Shown here one piece after another: positions 1 through 9,208 of a stretch of 64,000 bases of DNA. A model generated the notes under the pieces. The model worked only from the letters and a program-made list of their open reading frames with translations, was not told the origin of the DNA and did not search any database. Location of the stretch: contig JAJFJA010000055.1 in NCBI GenBank assembly GCA_021774445.1, positions 62,001 through 126,000 on the forward strand. Reading direction: 5' to 3'. Origin of the DNA: Alphaproteobacteria bacterium (GTDB lineage Bacteria; Pseudomonadota; Alphaproteobacteria; UBA6615). Position 1 is the first letter of the stretch, and every line of letters begins with the position of its first letter. Made by a program: the position numbers and the translations under genes.

Positions 1-492
1 CGGCTGGTGAAACGCACCTACCAGATTCTTGCCCTGTGTGGTGTTGATCCCGGTCTTGCCTCCCACCGAACTGTCGACTTGCGCCAGCAAGGTCGTCGGT
101 ATCTGCACGAAAGGGACGCCGCGCAGCAGCGTCGCCGCGGCGAATCCGGCCAGGTCGCCGACCACGCCGCCACCCAGCGCGATGATCGCGGTGCCGCGCT
201 CAGGCTCCAGCTCCAGCATGTCGTCCAGCAGGGCTTGCAGCTGGCCGAAACTCTTGCTGTGCTCACCGGGTGGCACCACCAGCGCGTGGTGGCCGATTTC
301 CGCCCCGTCGAGCGCGCGCGCCAGGGCGGGCAGGTACCGCGGTGCCACCGTCTCGTCGGTTACCACAAAGCAGCGTTTGGTCGTCAGCACGGCGCCCAAC
401 TCTTGCCCGGCTCGCTCGATCAAGCCGCTGCCGACCAGGATCTGATAGCTCCGCTGCCCGAGCGCCAGGTCGACCCGCTCAATCTCACTCAT
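1..492 (-). CDS. aroB: 3-dehydroquinate synthase, N-terminal part (cut by window edge)
   Basis: Second step of the shikimate pathway: NAD-dependent conversion of DAHP to 3-dehydroquinate in the cytoplasm. Only the first 164 codons are in the window. The glycine-rich nucleotide-binding motif [13 protein letters not shown] is visible near residue 110, followed by the [12 protein letters not shown] segment typical of the family; both are seen directly. The ATG shares an ATGA overlap with the stop of aroK, so the pair is almost certainly co-transcribed and translationally coupled, the usual aroK-aroB order. Nothing in the visible part looks damaged. Function is near certain; the C-terminal metal-binding half lies outside the window. 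Confidence 0.97.
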   Translation of the reverse strand, partial: MSEIERVDLALGQRSYQILVGSGLIERAGQELGAVLTTKRCFVVTDETVAPRYLPALARALDGAEIGHHALVVPPGEHSKSFGQLQALLDDMLELEPERGTAIIALGGGVVGDLAGFAAATLLRGVPFVQIPTTLLAQVDSSVGGKTGINTTQGKNLVGAFHQP

Positions 493-1070
493 GATGGATC
501 TTTGCGCGTCGCCAGGAAGCGCTGCAATTCTCGCATGACCAAATCAACGGTCTCTTCAACCGGTCGGTCATCGCTGTCGACGACGACGTCCGCCTCGGCA
601 TAAATCGGATCCCGCTCGGCCAGCAGCGCCTCGATCACTTTGCGAGGATCGTCCCGCTGCAGCAGGGGGCGGTCCGGTCGCCGGCCGGTGCGTCGCTCCA
701 ATGTCTCGATGTCGGCGCGCAGCCACACCGAGATACCGGCATCGCGAATCAGGGCTCGCGTGTTCGGGTCCATGAAGGCGCCGCCGCCGGTGGACAACAC
801 ATGTTTCGGGCCCTGCAGCAGTCGCGTGATGACCTTGCGCTCGCCATCTCGAAAGGCGGCCTCGCCATGCAGCGCGAACACATCGGATATCGAACACCCC
901 GCCGCCGCCTCGATCTCGCTATCGGCGTCGACAAAAGGCAGTGCCAAATGCGCCGCCAGGCGCCGCCCGACGGAACTCTTGCCCGCCCCCATCATGCCGA
1001 CCAGCACGATCGTTTCCTTGATCGCTGCCGGTTTGAGGTCTGGCTGAGCGCCCTTTTCCGCGTCGTTCAT
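489..1070 (-). CDS. aroK: Shikimate kinase
   Basis: Phosphorylates shikimate to shikimate 3-phosphate with ATP. The 193-aa product has the P-loop GMMGAGKSS at residues 25-33, an acidic DADSEIE segment, the shikimate-binding FRDGE motif and the substrate-site STGGGAF. The reading frame is open upstream to 1256, but the ATG at 1070 is chosen because the P-loop then sits near the N-terminus as in other shikimate kinases; the upstream extension has no family-like sequence. An N-terminal tail of about 20 residues before the P-loop strand is a little longer than in E. coli AroK. The gene ends in an ATGA overlap with aroB. It is divergent from the exported-protein/xerD block. Confidence 0.95.
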   Translation of the reverse strand: MNDAEKGAQPDLKPAAIKETIVLVGMMGAGKSSVGRRLAAHLALPFVDADSEIEAAAGCSISDVFALHGEAAFRDGERKVITRLLQGPKHVLSTGGGAFMDPNTRALIRDAGISVWLRADIETLERRTGRRPDRPLLQRDDPRKVIEALLAERDPIYAEADVVVDSDDRPVEETVDLVMRELQRFLATRKDPS

Positions 1071-1135
1071 CGCACCCAAACCGGGTTCGCGACGCGAATC
1101 GAGTTTACACAATGCCCTGAAATCGCCATGGTTCC

Positions 1136-1164
1136 AATCTAGCACGACACTGAAGCGATGTCGC
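1136..1164 (-). promoter_or_regulatory. Possible aroKB promoter
   Basis: On the minus strand GCGACA (1164-1159) and TAGATT (1141-1136) are separated by 17 bp, each matching 4 of 6 sigma70 consensus bases. This would give a leader of about 60 nt before aroK. In a GC-rich genome such matches are weak evidence. Confidence 0.3.
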
Positions 1165-1218
1165 CAGCACCGCGCTGGCCGACAGGCGATTCGTTGTGGC
1201 GAGACGATGGGGACATGA

Positions 1219-1359
1219 ATGGGCAGGTTAGTGGGCGCAATCGTCGCCGTGGTCATTTTGGTCGTGGCCGGCGGCGCGGTTTTCTTGGCGAATTGGGAGA
1301 TCCCGGCACCGTCACAGCCGATCGAAAAGACGATCCCGAATGATCGTTTCCCGCGCTAA
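1219..1359 (+). CDS. Small single-pass membrane protein, 46 aa
   Basis: A short frame starting MGRLVGAIVAVV and ending NDRFPR, too small for most ORF callers. Residues 3-25 form one hydrophobic segment (VGAIVAVVILVVAGGAVFLA) followed by a short polar tail, IPAPSQPIEKTIPNDRFPR, predicted outside or in the cytoplasm. An in-frame TGA lies directly before the ATG, so the frame cannot start earlier, and TGGGGA about 7 nt upstream is a good ribosome-binding site. It sits 27 bp before the 592-aa exported protein in the same orientation. From memory, similar 45-60 aa peptides with a PxDRFPR ending occur upstream of xerD in Rhodospirillales, but this could not be checked. Function unknown. Confidence 0.72.
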   Translation: MGRLVGAIVAVVILVVAGGAVFLANWEIPAPSQPIEKTIPNDRFPR

Positions 1360-1386
1360 CGGCCGCTTGTCCGGGCCTCGTTCGAA

Positions 1387-3165
1387 ATGATCAGGCCGAG
1401 CGCCGCCCTGCCGGCAGCGGCATTATTCGTCATCGCCCAACTCGCGCCGAACCTGCCCGCCCTCGCGCAACAGGAGCGGCCGGTCGGGGCCCCGGTTCAG
1501 TTGGCGCCGCTGACACCGCAATCTCCCGCCCCCGCGGAGTCGCCGCCCCCCGCGACCGCTGGCCCGGCAGCGCCGGGAACCATCGTCGTCGAAGGTCTCG
1601 CGGATATCGATAGCGAGGCGATCGGGCTCCTCGGTCCGTCCCAGGGCGGACTCGGTACCGCCATGTGGGCCGGCAGCCGGCGCGATCTGGTGCAGCGTTT
1701 GTTGCCCCTGCTCCCGGCGACGCCGCCCTACGCCGCCGCCCGCGACCTCGCCCGACGGCTGCTGCTCACCGCGGCGGCACCGCCGGCAGGCCCGTCCGAT
1801 GGTGTGAGTCTCCTGGCTCTTCGGGTCGAGCGGCTCACCGCCATGGGTGATATCGCCGCCGCCAGCGCTCTGGCGGATGCCAGTCCTGATCGCCAATCCA
1901 ACCCCGATCTCACCCTCACCAGTTTTGAGCGTCGCCTGCTTGAGAATGACGTTACCGGTGCCTGCAGCTTGGCCAGCCTGGTTACCCTGACGACGCTCTA
2001 CTGGCAGAAAGCACAGATCTTCTGCCATGCCATTTCGGGTGAGGTCGACTTTGCCACCCTTGGGCTGGAATTGCTGCGCGAACAGGGCGACGACGATCCG
2101 GCTTTTGTTGTCTTGACGGCCAAACTCAATGGCAACCGTGGCGGCACCCCGGAATCGGGTTCGGCCTCGCCGCTGACCCTGGCCTTGCTTAGAGCCACCC
2201 AGACCCCGATCCCGGATTGGTTTGTCGCGGCGGCGGGACCCGCAGTGCTCGCCGCCCTGGCGTTCGCGCCGGAGGTCGAACTGCCGTTGCGCCTTCAGGC
2301 CGCCGAGCGTGCCGAACGGCTCGGTGCTCTGCCGACGCCCCAACTCGCTGAGCTTTATCGCAGCTTGAACCTGACGGCGGAGCAGATTGCCGGCGCAACG
2401 GCGCCCCCCGGCGCTCTACCCGGGGTCACGCAACAGGCGGCCAGCTACCTCGCGGCCCATGCCCGTACCGTGCCCGCGGCCCGGGCCGAGGCATTGCGCG
2501 CCGGCTTGGCGGCGGCCAGGGCGCAAGGCAATCACCGAACCTTGGCGCGGCTATCCACTGACCTTCTGGGCCAGATCGCGCCGGCGCCGTCGCTCGCCTG
2601 GTTCGCCCCCGACGCCATCCGGGCCGCCTTGCTGACCGGTGACGCGGAGCGCGCCCTGGCTTGGTATCGCCTGGCCCGGGCCGAGGCTGCCTTCGACGCC
2701 GCGGCCGCCCAGGCGGCGGCCCTGAGTTGGCCACTGTTGCGCCTCGCGATCGGCGACAGCCGCGAAGCCTCCCTGGCCTGGGATAGCGGCTCTGTCGACC
2801 TGTGGTTGCAGGCCCGCAGCGGGCAGGATGCGGCGACCGCGGCCGCGCCTGCCGCGTTGTTGCTCGCCCTGCTCGACGCCCAAGGAGAGCCTGTTGACCC
2901 GGGCCGCTGGAGCAGCTTGATCGATGCCACCGCGTCGCCTAGCACCGCGCCGTCGCCGGCCCTGTGGTTTGCGCTCGACGACGCGGCCATCGCCGGGCGT
3001 CTCGGCGAGACCATCTTGCTGGCGTTGCTCGCCCTCGGCGATCAGTCTGTGTCGCAGCCCCAGATTTTGCCGCTCCATCTTGTCGTTCGCAGCCTCAACC
3101 GCGTCGGGCTTACGGCCGAGGCGCGGACGCTGGCGGTCGAGGCTGCCGTGACGGCTGGCCTGTGA
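1387..3165 (+). CDS. Exported Ala/Pro-rich alpha-helical protein, unknown function
   Basis: 592 aa. Residues 1-27 look like a Sec signal peptide (hydrophobic core AALPAAALFVIAQLAP, cleavage after ALA). A proline-rich linker follows (about 30-65), then a long leucine/alanine-rich region suggestive of stacked helices, perhaps TPR-like, with two cysteines near residues 192 and 212. No catalytic motif is recognised. The stop overlaps the xerD start (GTGA), and the small membrane peptide precedes it, so all three plus accA may form one transcription unit. Periplasmic location and a structural or envelope role are inference only. The coding frame itself is well supported by its length and by tight coupling to xerD. 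Confidence 0.85.
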   Translation: MIRPSAALPAAALFVIAQLAPNLPALAQQERPVGAPVQLAPLTPQSPAPAESPPPATAGPAAPGTIVVEGLADIDSEAIGLLGPSQGGLGTAMWAGSRRDLVQRLLPLLPATPPYAAARDLARRLLLTAAAPPAGPSDGVSLLALRVERLTAMGDIAAASALADASPDRQSNPDLTLTSFERRLLENDVTGACSLASLVTLTTLYWQKAQIFCHAISGEVDFATLGLELLREQGDDDPAFVVLTAKLNGNRGGTPESGSASPLTLALLRATQTPIPDWFVAAAGPAVLAALAFAPEVELPLRLQAAERAERLGALPTPQLAELYRSLNLTAEQIAGATAPPGALPGVTQQAASYLAAHARTVPAARAEALRAGLAAARAQGNHRTLARLSTDLLGQIAPAPSLAWFAPDAIRAALLTGDAERALAWYRLARAEAAFDAAAAQAAALSWPLLRLAIGDSREASLAWDSGSVDLWLQARSGQDAATAAAPAALLLALLDAQGEPVDPGRWSSLIDATASPSTAPSPALWFALDDAAIAGRLGETILLALLALGDQSVSQPQILPLHLVVRSLNRVGLTAEARTLAVEAAVTAGL

Positions 3166-4139
3166 GTTCGGCCGCATTGCCATCCCAGGCCGCGGCAGCC
3201 CAACCGGCGCGCTACCTCGAACTGTTTGTGGAAATGCTGGCGGCCGAGCGCGGCGCCGCCGCCAACACGATCGAGGCCTATTTGCGCGACCTCAACGACG
3301 CCGGGGCTTTCCTCGGCCGGCGCCAGACCTCCCTTGCCGACGCCGACCGCGCCGATCTCAGCGCTTATCTCGCGGCCTTGCAGGCGGCCGGCCTATCGGC
3401 GCGCACGGCGGCGCGCCGCCTGTCGGCATTGCGTCAATTCTACCGCTTCCTGGTTGTCGAAGGTCTGCGGGCCGACGATCCCTCGGCAGCGATCGACAGC
3501 CCGCAGATTGGCAAGGCTCTACCCAAGCTGCTTAGCGAAACCGAGGTCGATGAGCTACTGACGGTTGCCCGCACCAAACAAGGGCCGCGCGGCGCTCGGC
3601 TGCTGGCCCTGGTGGAGCTGCTTTATGCGACCGGGATGCGGGTGAGCGAACTGGTCGGTCTGCCCCTCGCCGCGGTGGCGCGCGACCCGCAACTGCTGGT
3701 CGTGCTCGGTAAAGGCAGCAAGGAACGCATGATCCCCCTGAGCGACCCGGCCCGTGCGGCGCTGCGCGACTACCTCGCCCAGCGCCCGTTCTTCCTCGCC
3801 GGCGATTCCCGGTCTACCTGGCTGTTTCCTGGTCGCAGCCGACAACATTTGACCCGCCACCGTCTCGCCCAAATGCTCAAGGATCTGGCCGCCGAGGCCG
3901 GCATTGCACCAAGCCGCATCAGTCCCCATGTGTTGCGCCACGCTTTTGCCAGTCACTTGCTGCATCGCGGCGCCGATTTACGGAGTTTGCAGCGCATGCT
4001 CGGCCACGCCGATATTGCGACCACGCAAATCTACACGCATATTCTGGAGGAACGCTTGCGCCAACTCGTCAACGACCATCATCCCCTTGCCCAGGCGGGG
4101 AACGACAGCACTGGTCGGCCATCACGGAGCGACGGATAG
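3162..4139 (+). CDS. xerD: Site-specific tyrosine recombinase XerD
   Basis: Resolves chromosome dimers at dif together with XerC at the division septum. The 325-aa product has an N-terminal SAM-like core-binding domain (about 20-105) and a C-terminal catalytic domain. The expected catalytic set is visible: Arg160 in TGMRVSEL, Lys184 in GKGSKERMIPL, His256 and Arg259 in HVLRHAFASH, His282 in LGHADIATTQ and nucleophile Tyr291 in IYTHI. The frame is open upstream, but the GTG at 3162 overlaps the preceding stop as GTGA and gives the normal length. XerC would be the alternative call; position beside accA is typical of xerD in this group. No integrase context is present. Confidence 0.9.
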   Translation: MSSAALPSQAAAAQPARYLELFVEMLAAERGAAANTIEAYLRDLNDAGAFLGRRQTSLADADRADLSAYLAALQAAGLSARTAARRLSALRQFYRFLVVEGLRADDPSAAIDSPQIGKALPKLLSETEVDELLTVARTKQGPRGARLLALVELLYATGMRVSELVGLPLAAVARDPQLLVVLGKGSKERMIPLSDPARAALRDYLAQRPFFLAGDSRSTWLFPGRSRQHLTRHRLAQMLKDLAAEAGIAPSRISPHVLRHAFASHLLHRGADLRSLQRMLGHADIATTQIYTHILEERLRQLVNDHHPLAQAGNDSTGRPSRSDG

Positions 4140-4144
4140 ACGCC

Positions 4145-5101
4145 ATGCGACACTTTCTCGATTTTGAAAAACCGATTGCCGAGCTTGAAGGCAAGATCGA
4201 AGAGCTGCGCCACCTGTCCGATGACGGCGACCTCAATATTGCCGACGAGGTGTCCAAGCTTCAGGCCAAGGTCGAACGCCAGTTGCGGCAGACCTACGCT
4301 AAGCTTTCCTCATGGCAGAAGGTCCAGGTCGCGCGTCACCCCGAACGCCCCCATTTCACCGACTATGTGAAAGCCTTGATCGAGGATTTCACCCCCATGG
4401 CCGGCGATCGAACCTATGCCGAGGACGCCGCGATTATCGGCGGTCTTGGCCGCTTTCGCGGTTATTCCGTAGTTATCCTCGGGCATGAAAAGGGCGCCGA
4501 TACCGACACCCGCCTCAAACATAATTTCGGCATGGCCCGGCCGGAGGGCTATCGCAAGGCCAAGCGGCTGATGGAAGTTGCCGACCGGTTCGGCCTGCCG
4601 ATCATAACCCTCATCGACACCTCCGGCGCTTATCCCGGTGTTGGCGCCGAGGAGCGCGGCCAGGCTGAGGCCATTGCCCGCTCCATCGATACCTGCCTGT
4701 CGGTGCGCGTGCCCTTGATCACCGTCATCATTGGTGAGGGCGGCTCCGGCGGTGCCATCGCCATTGCCGTCGGCAGCGAGGTCTTCATGCTCGAGCACTC
4801 GGTTTATTCGGTGATCTCTCCCGAAGGCTGCGGTTCGATCCTTTGGCGCGACGGCGAGCATGCCCAGGACGCCGCGGAGGCACTGCGCCTGACCTCTCAG
4901 GACCTCCATGGCCTTGGTTTCGTCGATGATGTCATCGCAGAACCCCTTGGCGGTGCCCACCGTGCCCACGATGTCACGACCCATCGCGTCGGCGACCGCG
5001 TCGAGAAAGCGCTACGGGAACTCGTGAACATAGACGGCGGTGTGCTGCGTGCCCGTCGCCGCGAAAAATACCTCGCGATGGGCGCCAACGGTATCGGCTA
5101 G
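4145..5101 (+). CDS. accA: Acetyl-CoA carboxylase carboxyltransferase subunit alpha
   Basis: Forms the carboxyltransferase part of acetyl-CoA carboxylase with AccD, making malonyl-CoA for fatty acid synthesis. The 318-aa protein starts MRHFLDFEKPIAELE, as is usual for AccA, and contains the glycine-rich IGEGGSGGAIAIAVG segment and HSVYSVISPEGCGSILW. Length matches the E. coli protein (319 aa). It begins 5 bp after xerD, a common pair in alphaproteobacteria, and is convergent with secA. Nothing is unusual. Confidence 0.97.
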   Translation: MRHFLDFEKPIAELEGKIEELRHLSDDGDLNIADEVSKLQAKVERQLRQTYAKLSSWQKVQVARHPERPHFTDYVKALIEDFTPMAGDRTYAEDAAIIGGLGRFRGYSVVILGHEKGADTDTRLKHNFGMARPEGYRKAKRLMEVADRFGLPIITLIDTSGAYPGVGAEERGQAEAIARSIDTCLSVRVPLITVIIGEGGSGGAIAIAVGSEVFMLEHSVYSVISPEGCGSILWRDGEHAQDAAEALRLTSQDLHGLGFVDDVIAEPLGGAHRAHDVTTHRVGDRVEKALRELVNIDGGVLRARRREKYLAMGANGIG

Positions 5102-5157
5102 GATCGGTTTTGGCGGAAGTAGCCGGCGGGACGATGTCGTCATATAGCGCCTGGAAG

Positions 5158-5176
5158 CGTACCAAGCCTTGGTACG
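5158..5176. repeat. Perfect 19-bp inverted repeat between accA and secA
   Basis: CGTACCAAG, one central C, then CTTGGTACG: 9-bp perfect arms in the 138-bp gap between the convergent accA and secA stops. There is no T-tract on either side, so it is not a classical intrinsic terminator, and the 1-nt centre is more like a protein-binding site than an RNA hairpin. Confidence 0.6.
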
Positions 5177-5239
5177 GTGGCTTGGCCCGGCGGCCCTCAG
5201 GCGCGGTCTCTCAGCCGGCCCGCTTCGCGACCGCGCGTC

Positions 5240-7954
5240 TTACAGCCGCCCGTGGCAGTGTTTATATTTCTTCCCGGTGCCACAGGGACAGGCGGCGTTG
5301 CGCGGCACCTTGCCCCAGGTCGCCGGGTCGTTCGGGTCGATGTTCGCGGCCGCGGCCACCGCGCCGCGGGTGGCACCGTTACTGCGCGCCTCACCACCGC
5401 CGGCCAGTTGGTTCACTGACTCATGCACGGCTTCGCCTTGCACCGCGCCTTGCGGCTGCGGGACCGGATCGGGGCGGTTAATCTGGATCTCCAGGTGACT
5501 CAGGACCAGGGTGATCCCCTCGCGCAGGCGGTCCAGCATGCCTTCGAACATGTCGAACGCTTCGCGCTTGTATTCGTTGAGCGGGTTCTTCTGCGCATAG
5601 GCCCTTAGGCCAATGCCTTGGCGCAGATGGTCTAACCGCAGCAGATGGTCCTTCCAATGCTGATCGAGCAATTGCAGCAGCAGCGATTTCTCGGCCATGC
5701 GCATAAGATCGGCACCGTAGGTCGCCGCCTTCTGCGCCATTTTCTGATCCAGGGCTTTGGTCAGCCGCTCCTTGATTTCCTCGTCCGCGATGCCTTCCTC
5801 TTTGGCCCATTCCGCCACCGGTAGATTGAGTCCGAATAGCCGCAGGCTCTCCTCATGCAGCGCACTGGTATCCCACTGCTCGGCAAACGCCTTCTCGGGG
5901 ATACAGCGGGCCACCAACTGATCCAGCACCTCTTCGCGCATCGCTTTGACGGTCTCGGCGACACTGTCCGTACGCATCAGATCTTTGCGCTGCTCATAAA
6001 TGACCTTGCGCTGATCGTTCATGACATCGTCGAACTGCAGCAATTGCTTACGGATGTCGAAGTTCCGTGCCTCGACCTTTTGCTGCGCTTTCTCGAGCGC
6101 CTTGTTGATCCACGGATGGACGATCGCCTCGCCCTCTTCGAGCCCCAGCCGCTTCAGCATCCCGTCCATGCGCTCGGAGCCGAAGATCCGCATCAAATCG
6201 TCTTCCAGGGACAGATAGAAGCGCGACTTGCCGGGATCGCCCTGCCGGCCTGCCCGGCCTCGCAGCTGGTTGTCGATACGCCGGCTCTCATGCCGCTCGG
6301 TCCCCAGGATATAGAGCCCGCCGGCCGCCAGAACCTTCTGCCGCGCTTCCTCGACCTCGGCGCGGATCCTCTGCTCTCCCTTGGCCCGTTCCTCTTCGTC
6401 GGTCACATCCGCCAGCTCTTGCGCCAGCCGCATGTCGATATTGCCGCCTAGCTGAATATCGGTGCCGCGCCCGGCCATATTGGTGGCGATCGTCACCGCG
6501 CCCGGGGCGCCGGCCTGGGCGATGATGAACGCCTCTTGCTCGTGATAACGGGCGTTCAGCACTTTGTGCTCGACCTTGCGCGTGCTGAGCGATGCCGCCA
6601 GTTGTTCCGATTTGTCGATCGATACGGTGCCGACCAGCACCGGTTGTTGGCGTTTTTGGCAGTCCGCAACCAGCTCGGCGATGGCAACATTCTTCTCTTT
6701 CAGCGTGCGGTAGACCTCGTCATGGGTATCTTCGCGCTGCGCCGGCAGGTTGGTCGGGATGTCCACCACTTCCAGCTTATAGATTTCGGCGAACTCCCCG
6801 GCCTCCGTCATCGCCGTGCCGGTCATGCCGGCCAGCTTGGGATAGTTGCGGAAGTAATTCTGGAAGGTGATCGACGCCAGGGTTTGATTTTCGACCTGGA
6901 CCGTCACCCCTTCCTTGGCCTCCAAGGCCTGATGCAGCCCGTCCGAATAACGTCGGCCTTCCATCATCCGACCGGTGAACTCATCGATGATGACGACCCG
7001 GTCGTCCTTGACGATATAGTCGGTATCTCGTTGGAACAGCTTATGCGCGCGCAGGCCCTGATTAACGTGGTGCAGCAGGCTCACATTCAAGATGTCGTAC
7101 AGCCCGCCTTCTTTGAACTGGCTGTTGTCGCTGAGCAGTTGCTCCATCTTCTCGACCCCGGCATCGGTCAGGGTCACCGCCCGCAGCTTCTCGTCTTTCT
7201 CGAAATCCTCTTCGCCAAGCTCGGGGATCAGCTTGTCGATCATCCGGTAGTCTTGCGATGAGTCCTCCGCCGGCCCGGAGATGATCAGCGGCGTCCGGGC
7301 CTCGTCGATGAGGATCGAATCCACCTCGTCGACGATCGCGTAGTTGAAATCCCGCTGCACCATGTCTTCGAGGCGGAATTTCATATTGTCGCGCAGATAA
7401 TCGAAGCCAAATTCGTTGTTGGTGCCATAGGTGACGTCGGCGGCGTAGGCGGCACGCCGCTCGGCATCGCCGAGGCCATGCACGATACAGCCGACCTCGA
7501 GGCCGAGGAACCGGTAGACTTGCCCCATCCAGGCGGCGTCGCGTTGCGCCAGATAGTCGTTGACCGTCACCACATGTGCGCCCTTGTCGGTCAGGGCATT
7601 GAGATAGATCGGCAGCGTTGCCACCAGCGTTTTGCCCTCGCCGGTCTTCATTTCGGCGATCCGACCCCGGTGCAGCACTATCCCGCCGAGCAATTGCACA
7701 TCGAAATGCCGCTGCCCGAGGGTCCGCTTGGCGGCCTCTCGCACGGTGGCGAAGGCTTCGACCAACAGGCCATCCAGAGAGTCGCCGTCGGCGACCCGCT
7801 TTTTGAACGCGTCGGTACGGGCCCGCAGATCCTCGTCTGAAAGCGCTTCCAGTTCGGGCTCCAGCGCGTTTATCGCCTGCACTTTGCCCTGAAGGCTCTT
7901 GAGGTACCGCTCGTTGGCAGTGCCGAAAACGCGTTTGGCAAGACTGCCAATCAT
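5240..7954 (-). CDS. secA: Preprotein translocase ATPase SecA
   Basis: ATP-driven motor that pushes unfolded preproteins through SecYEG. The 904-aa protein has Walker A at residues 102-110 (MKTGEGKTL), the DEAD-like [17 protein letters not shown] segment, [14 protein letters not shown] in the second ATPase domain and [17 protein letters not shown]. The C-terminus carries the zinc-binding SecB/ribosome site [14 protein letters not shown]. The frame extends 14 codons further upstream, but [16 protein letters not shown] from the ATG at 7954 is the normal SecA start. It is convergent with accA and divergent from the exported PPIase, a sensible pairing since the latter is a Sec substrate and a folding factor. 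Confidence 0.98.
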   Translation of the reverse strand: MIGSLAKRVFGTANERYLKSLQGKVQAINALEPELEALSDEDLRARTDAFKKRVADGDSLDGLLVEAFATVREAAKRTLGQRHFDVQLLGGIVLHRGRIAEMKTGEGKTLVATLPIYLNALTDKGAHVVTVNDYLAQRDAAWMGQVYRFLGLEVGCIVHGLGDAERRAAYAADVTYGTNNEFGFDYLRDNMKFRLEDMVQRDFNYAIVDEVDSILIDEARTPLIISGPAEDSSQDYRMIDKLIPELGEEDFEKDEKLRAVTLTDAGVEKMEQLLSDNSQFKEGGLYDILNVSLLHHVNQGLRAHKLFQRDTDYIVKDDRVVIIDEFTGRMMEGRRYSDGLHQALEAKEGVTVQVENQTLASITFQNYFRNYPKLAGMTGTAMTEAGEFAEIYKLEVVDIPTNLPAQREDTHDEVYRTLKEKNVAIAELVADCQKRQQPVLVGTVSIDKSEQLAASLSTRKVEHKVLNARYHEQEAFIIAQAGAPGAVTIATNMAGRGTDIQLGGNIDMRLAQELADVTDEEERAKGEQRIRAEVEEARQKVLAAGGLYILGTERHESRRIDNQLRGRAGRQGDPGKSRFYLSLEDDLMRIFGSERMDGMLKRLGLEEGEAIVHPWINKALEKAQQKVEARNFDIRKQLLQFDDVMNDQRKVIYEQRKDLMRTDSVAETVKAMREEVLDQLVARCIPEKAFAEQWDTSALHEESLRLFGLNLPVAEWAKEEGIADEEIKERLTKALDQKMAQKAATYGADLMRMAEKSLLLQLLDQHWKDHLLRLDHLRQGIGLRAYAQKNPLNEYKREAFDMFEGMLDRLREGITLVLSHLEIQINRPDPVPQPQGAVQGEAVHESVNQLAGGGEARSNGATRGAVAAAANIDPNDPATWGKVPRNAACPCGTGKKYKHCHGRL

Positions 7955-8062
7955 CTTTAGCCTCAATATTGTTCTGGTGGCGCAGAATATGGGCACAAAT
8001 CGCCAACTGCACGGATTTTCGTTGCAGCGACGATAGCCTCTAGGTAGGAAGCACCGTAATTC

Positions 8063-8091
8063 TGTCTAGGGGTGCCGGCCAAAGCTGTCAA
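8063..8091 (-). promoter_or_regulatory. Probable secA promoter
   Basis: On the minus strand a perfect TTGACA (8091-8086) is followed after exactly 17 bp by TAGACA (8068-8063), about 110 bp before the secA start. The -35 is ideal; the -10 matches only TA-A of the consensus, common in alphaproteobacterial housekeeping promoters. The surrounding 289-bp gap (7955-8243) shows no other gene. Confidence 0.5.
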
Positions 8092-8243
8092 CGAAAGGCC
8101 GTCCGTCGACGAGATTTCACGTTGCCGTGTCACTGAAGCGCGTGCTTGTTACCCGCTGTCCTGCTGCCGCATATTGCAGATGAACGTGTTTGGGCGAAGC
8201 CAAAACCGCCGGTCGATAACCAGATGCCTGAGGATACTATAGG

Positions 8244-9149
8244 ATGAAGATATTAACGAAAGTACTCGCCAGTAGTGTTGTTCTAGGACTCCTGGCCGGC
8301 CCGGCGCTGGCCCAGGACAGCACCGCGGCCCCGGACCCCGTGCTCGCCGTTGTTGATGAGCATGAGATCCGCCAATCCGACCTTGTCTCTGCCATTGGCC
8401 GGTTGCCGGAGCAGTTCCGTCAACTGCCGCCGCAGCAGCTGTTTCCGGCCCTGCTCGAGCAGCTCATCAGTCAGCGCCTGGTAATCAATCAGGGTGTTAG
8501 CCAGGATCTGGCAACCGATGACGAGGTCGAGGCACGCTTCGCCGAGGCCCGCGAGAGCATTACGCGGGAGGCTGAGCTGCAGATCGCCGCCGCCCATGAC
8601 GGTATCATCCAGGATGTCTACCTCAGCAATTATCTCCAGCAGGCCGTGCCGGAGGCTGCCGTGCGCGCCCGCTACGACGAAACCATCGGCACCCAGGCCG
8701 GCGAGGATGAAGTTCATGCCCGCCACATCCTTTTGGAGTCCGAAGAGGATGCCAATGCCGTCATCGAGGAGTTGGCCGGCGGCGCCGATTTCGCGACCCT
8801 GGCCGAGGAACGATCGACCGGTCCGTCGGGCCCCCAGGGCGGCGATCTAGGCTTTTTCACCAGCGGCCGCATGGTTCCCGAATTCGCCACCGCGGCTTTC
8901 GCCATGGCCATCGGCGACGTCAGCGAGACACCGGTGGAGACCCAGTTCGGCTGGCATGTCATCAAGGTCGAGGACCGCCGCACCACCGAGCCGCCGAGTT
9001 TCGAGGCGTCACGTTCGGAGATTGAGGTTGCCATGCGCCAAGAGGCCGTGCAGGCCCATGTGGAGGACCTCCGCGCCGAGGCGGCAATCACGCGATTCAA
9101 CCCAGACGGCACGCCCATTGAGGCGGCGGCGCCGCCTGCGGCGAACTAG
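8244..9149 (+). CDS. Exported parvulin-type peptidyl-prolyl isomerase
   Basis: Likely a periplasmic folding factor of the PpiC/PrsA/SurA class. The 301-aa protein starts with a clear signal peptide (MKILTKVLASSVVLGLLAGPALA, cleavage before QDS). An N-terminal helical chaperone region (about 30-145) precedes a rotamase domain (about 150-250) recognisable by ARHILLESEEDA, GGDLGFFTSGRMVPEF and GWHVIKVEDR. Only one parvulin domain is present, unlike E. coli SurA with two. It precedes argJ by 59 bp and may share its transcript. Calling it surA itself would go beyond the evidence. Confidence 0.92.
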   Translation: MKILTKVLASSVVLGLLAGPALAQDSTAAPDPVLAVVDEHEIRQSDLVSAIGRLPEQFRQLPPQQLFPALLEQLISQRLVINQGVSQDLATDDEVEARFAEARESITREAELQIAAAHDGIIQDVYLSNYLQQAVPEAAVRARYDETIGTQAGEDEVHARHILLESEEDANAVIEELAGGADFATLAEERSTGPSGPQGGDLGFFTSGRMVPEFATAAFAMAIGDVSETPVETQFGWHVIKVEDRRTTEPPSFEASRSEIEVAMRQEAVQAHVEDLRAEAAITRFNPDGTPIEAAAPPAAN

Positions 9150-9208
9150 ATCCCGGCAAAGCGGCGCCGCGCCCACCGGGCCATACAAGAAAAGGACCAT
9201 ATCCAGCC

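Noticed and set aside
3162..4139. Integrase of a mobile element
   Set aside because: Context (accA next, no attachment repeats, no tRNA target, no foreign base composition) fits housekeeping XerD.
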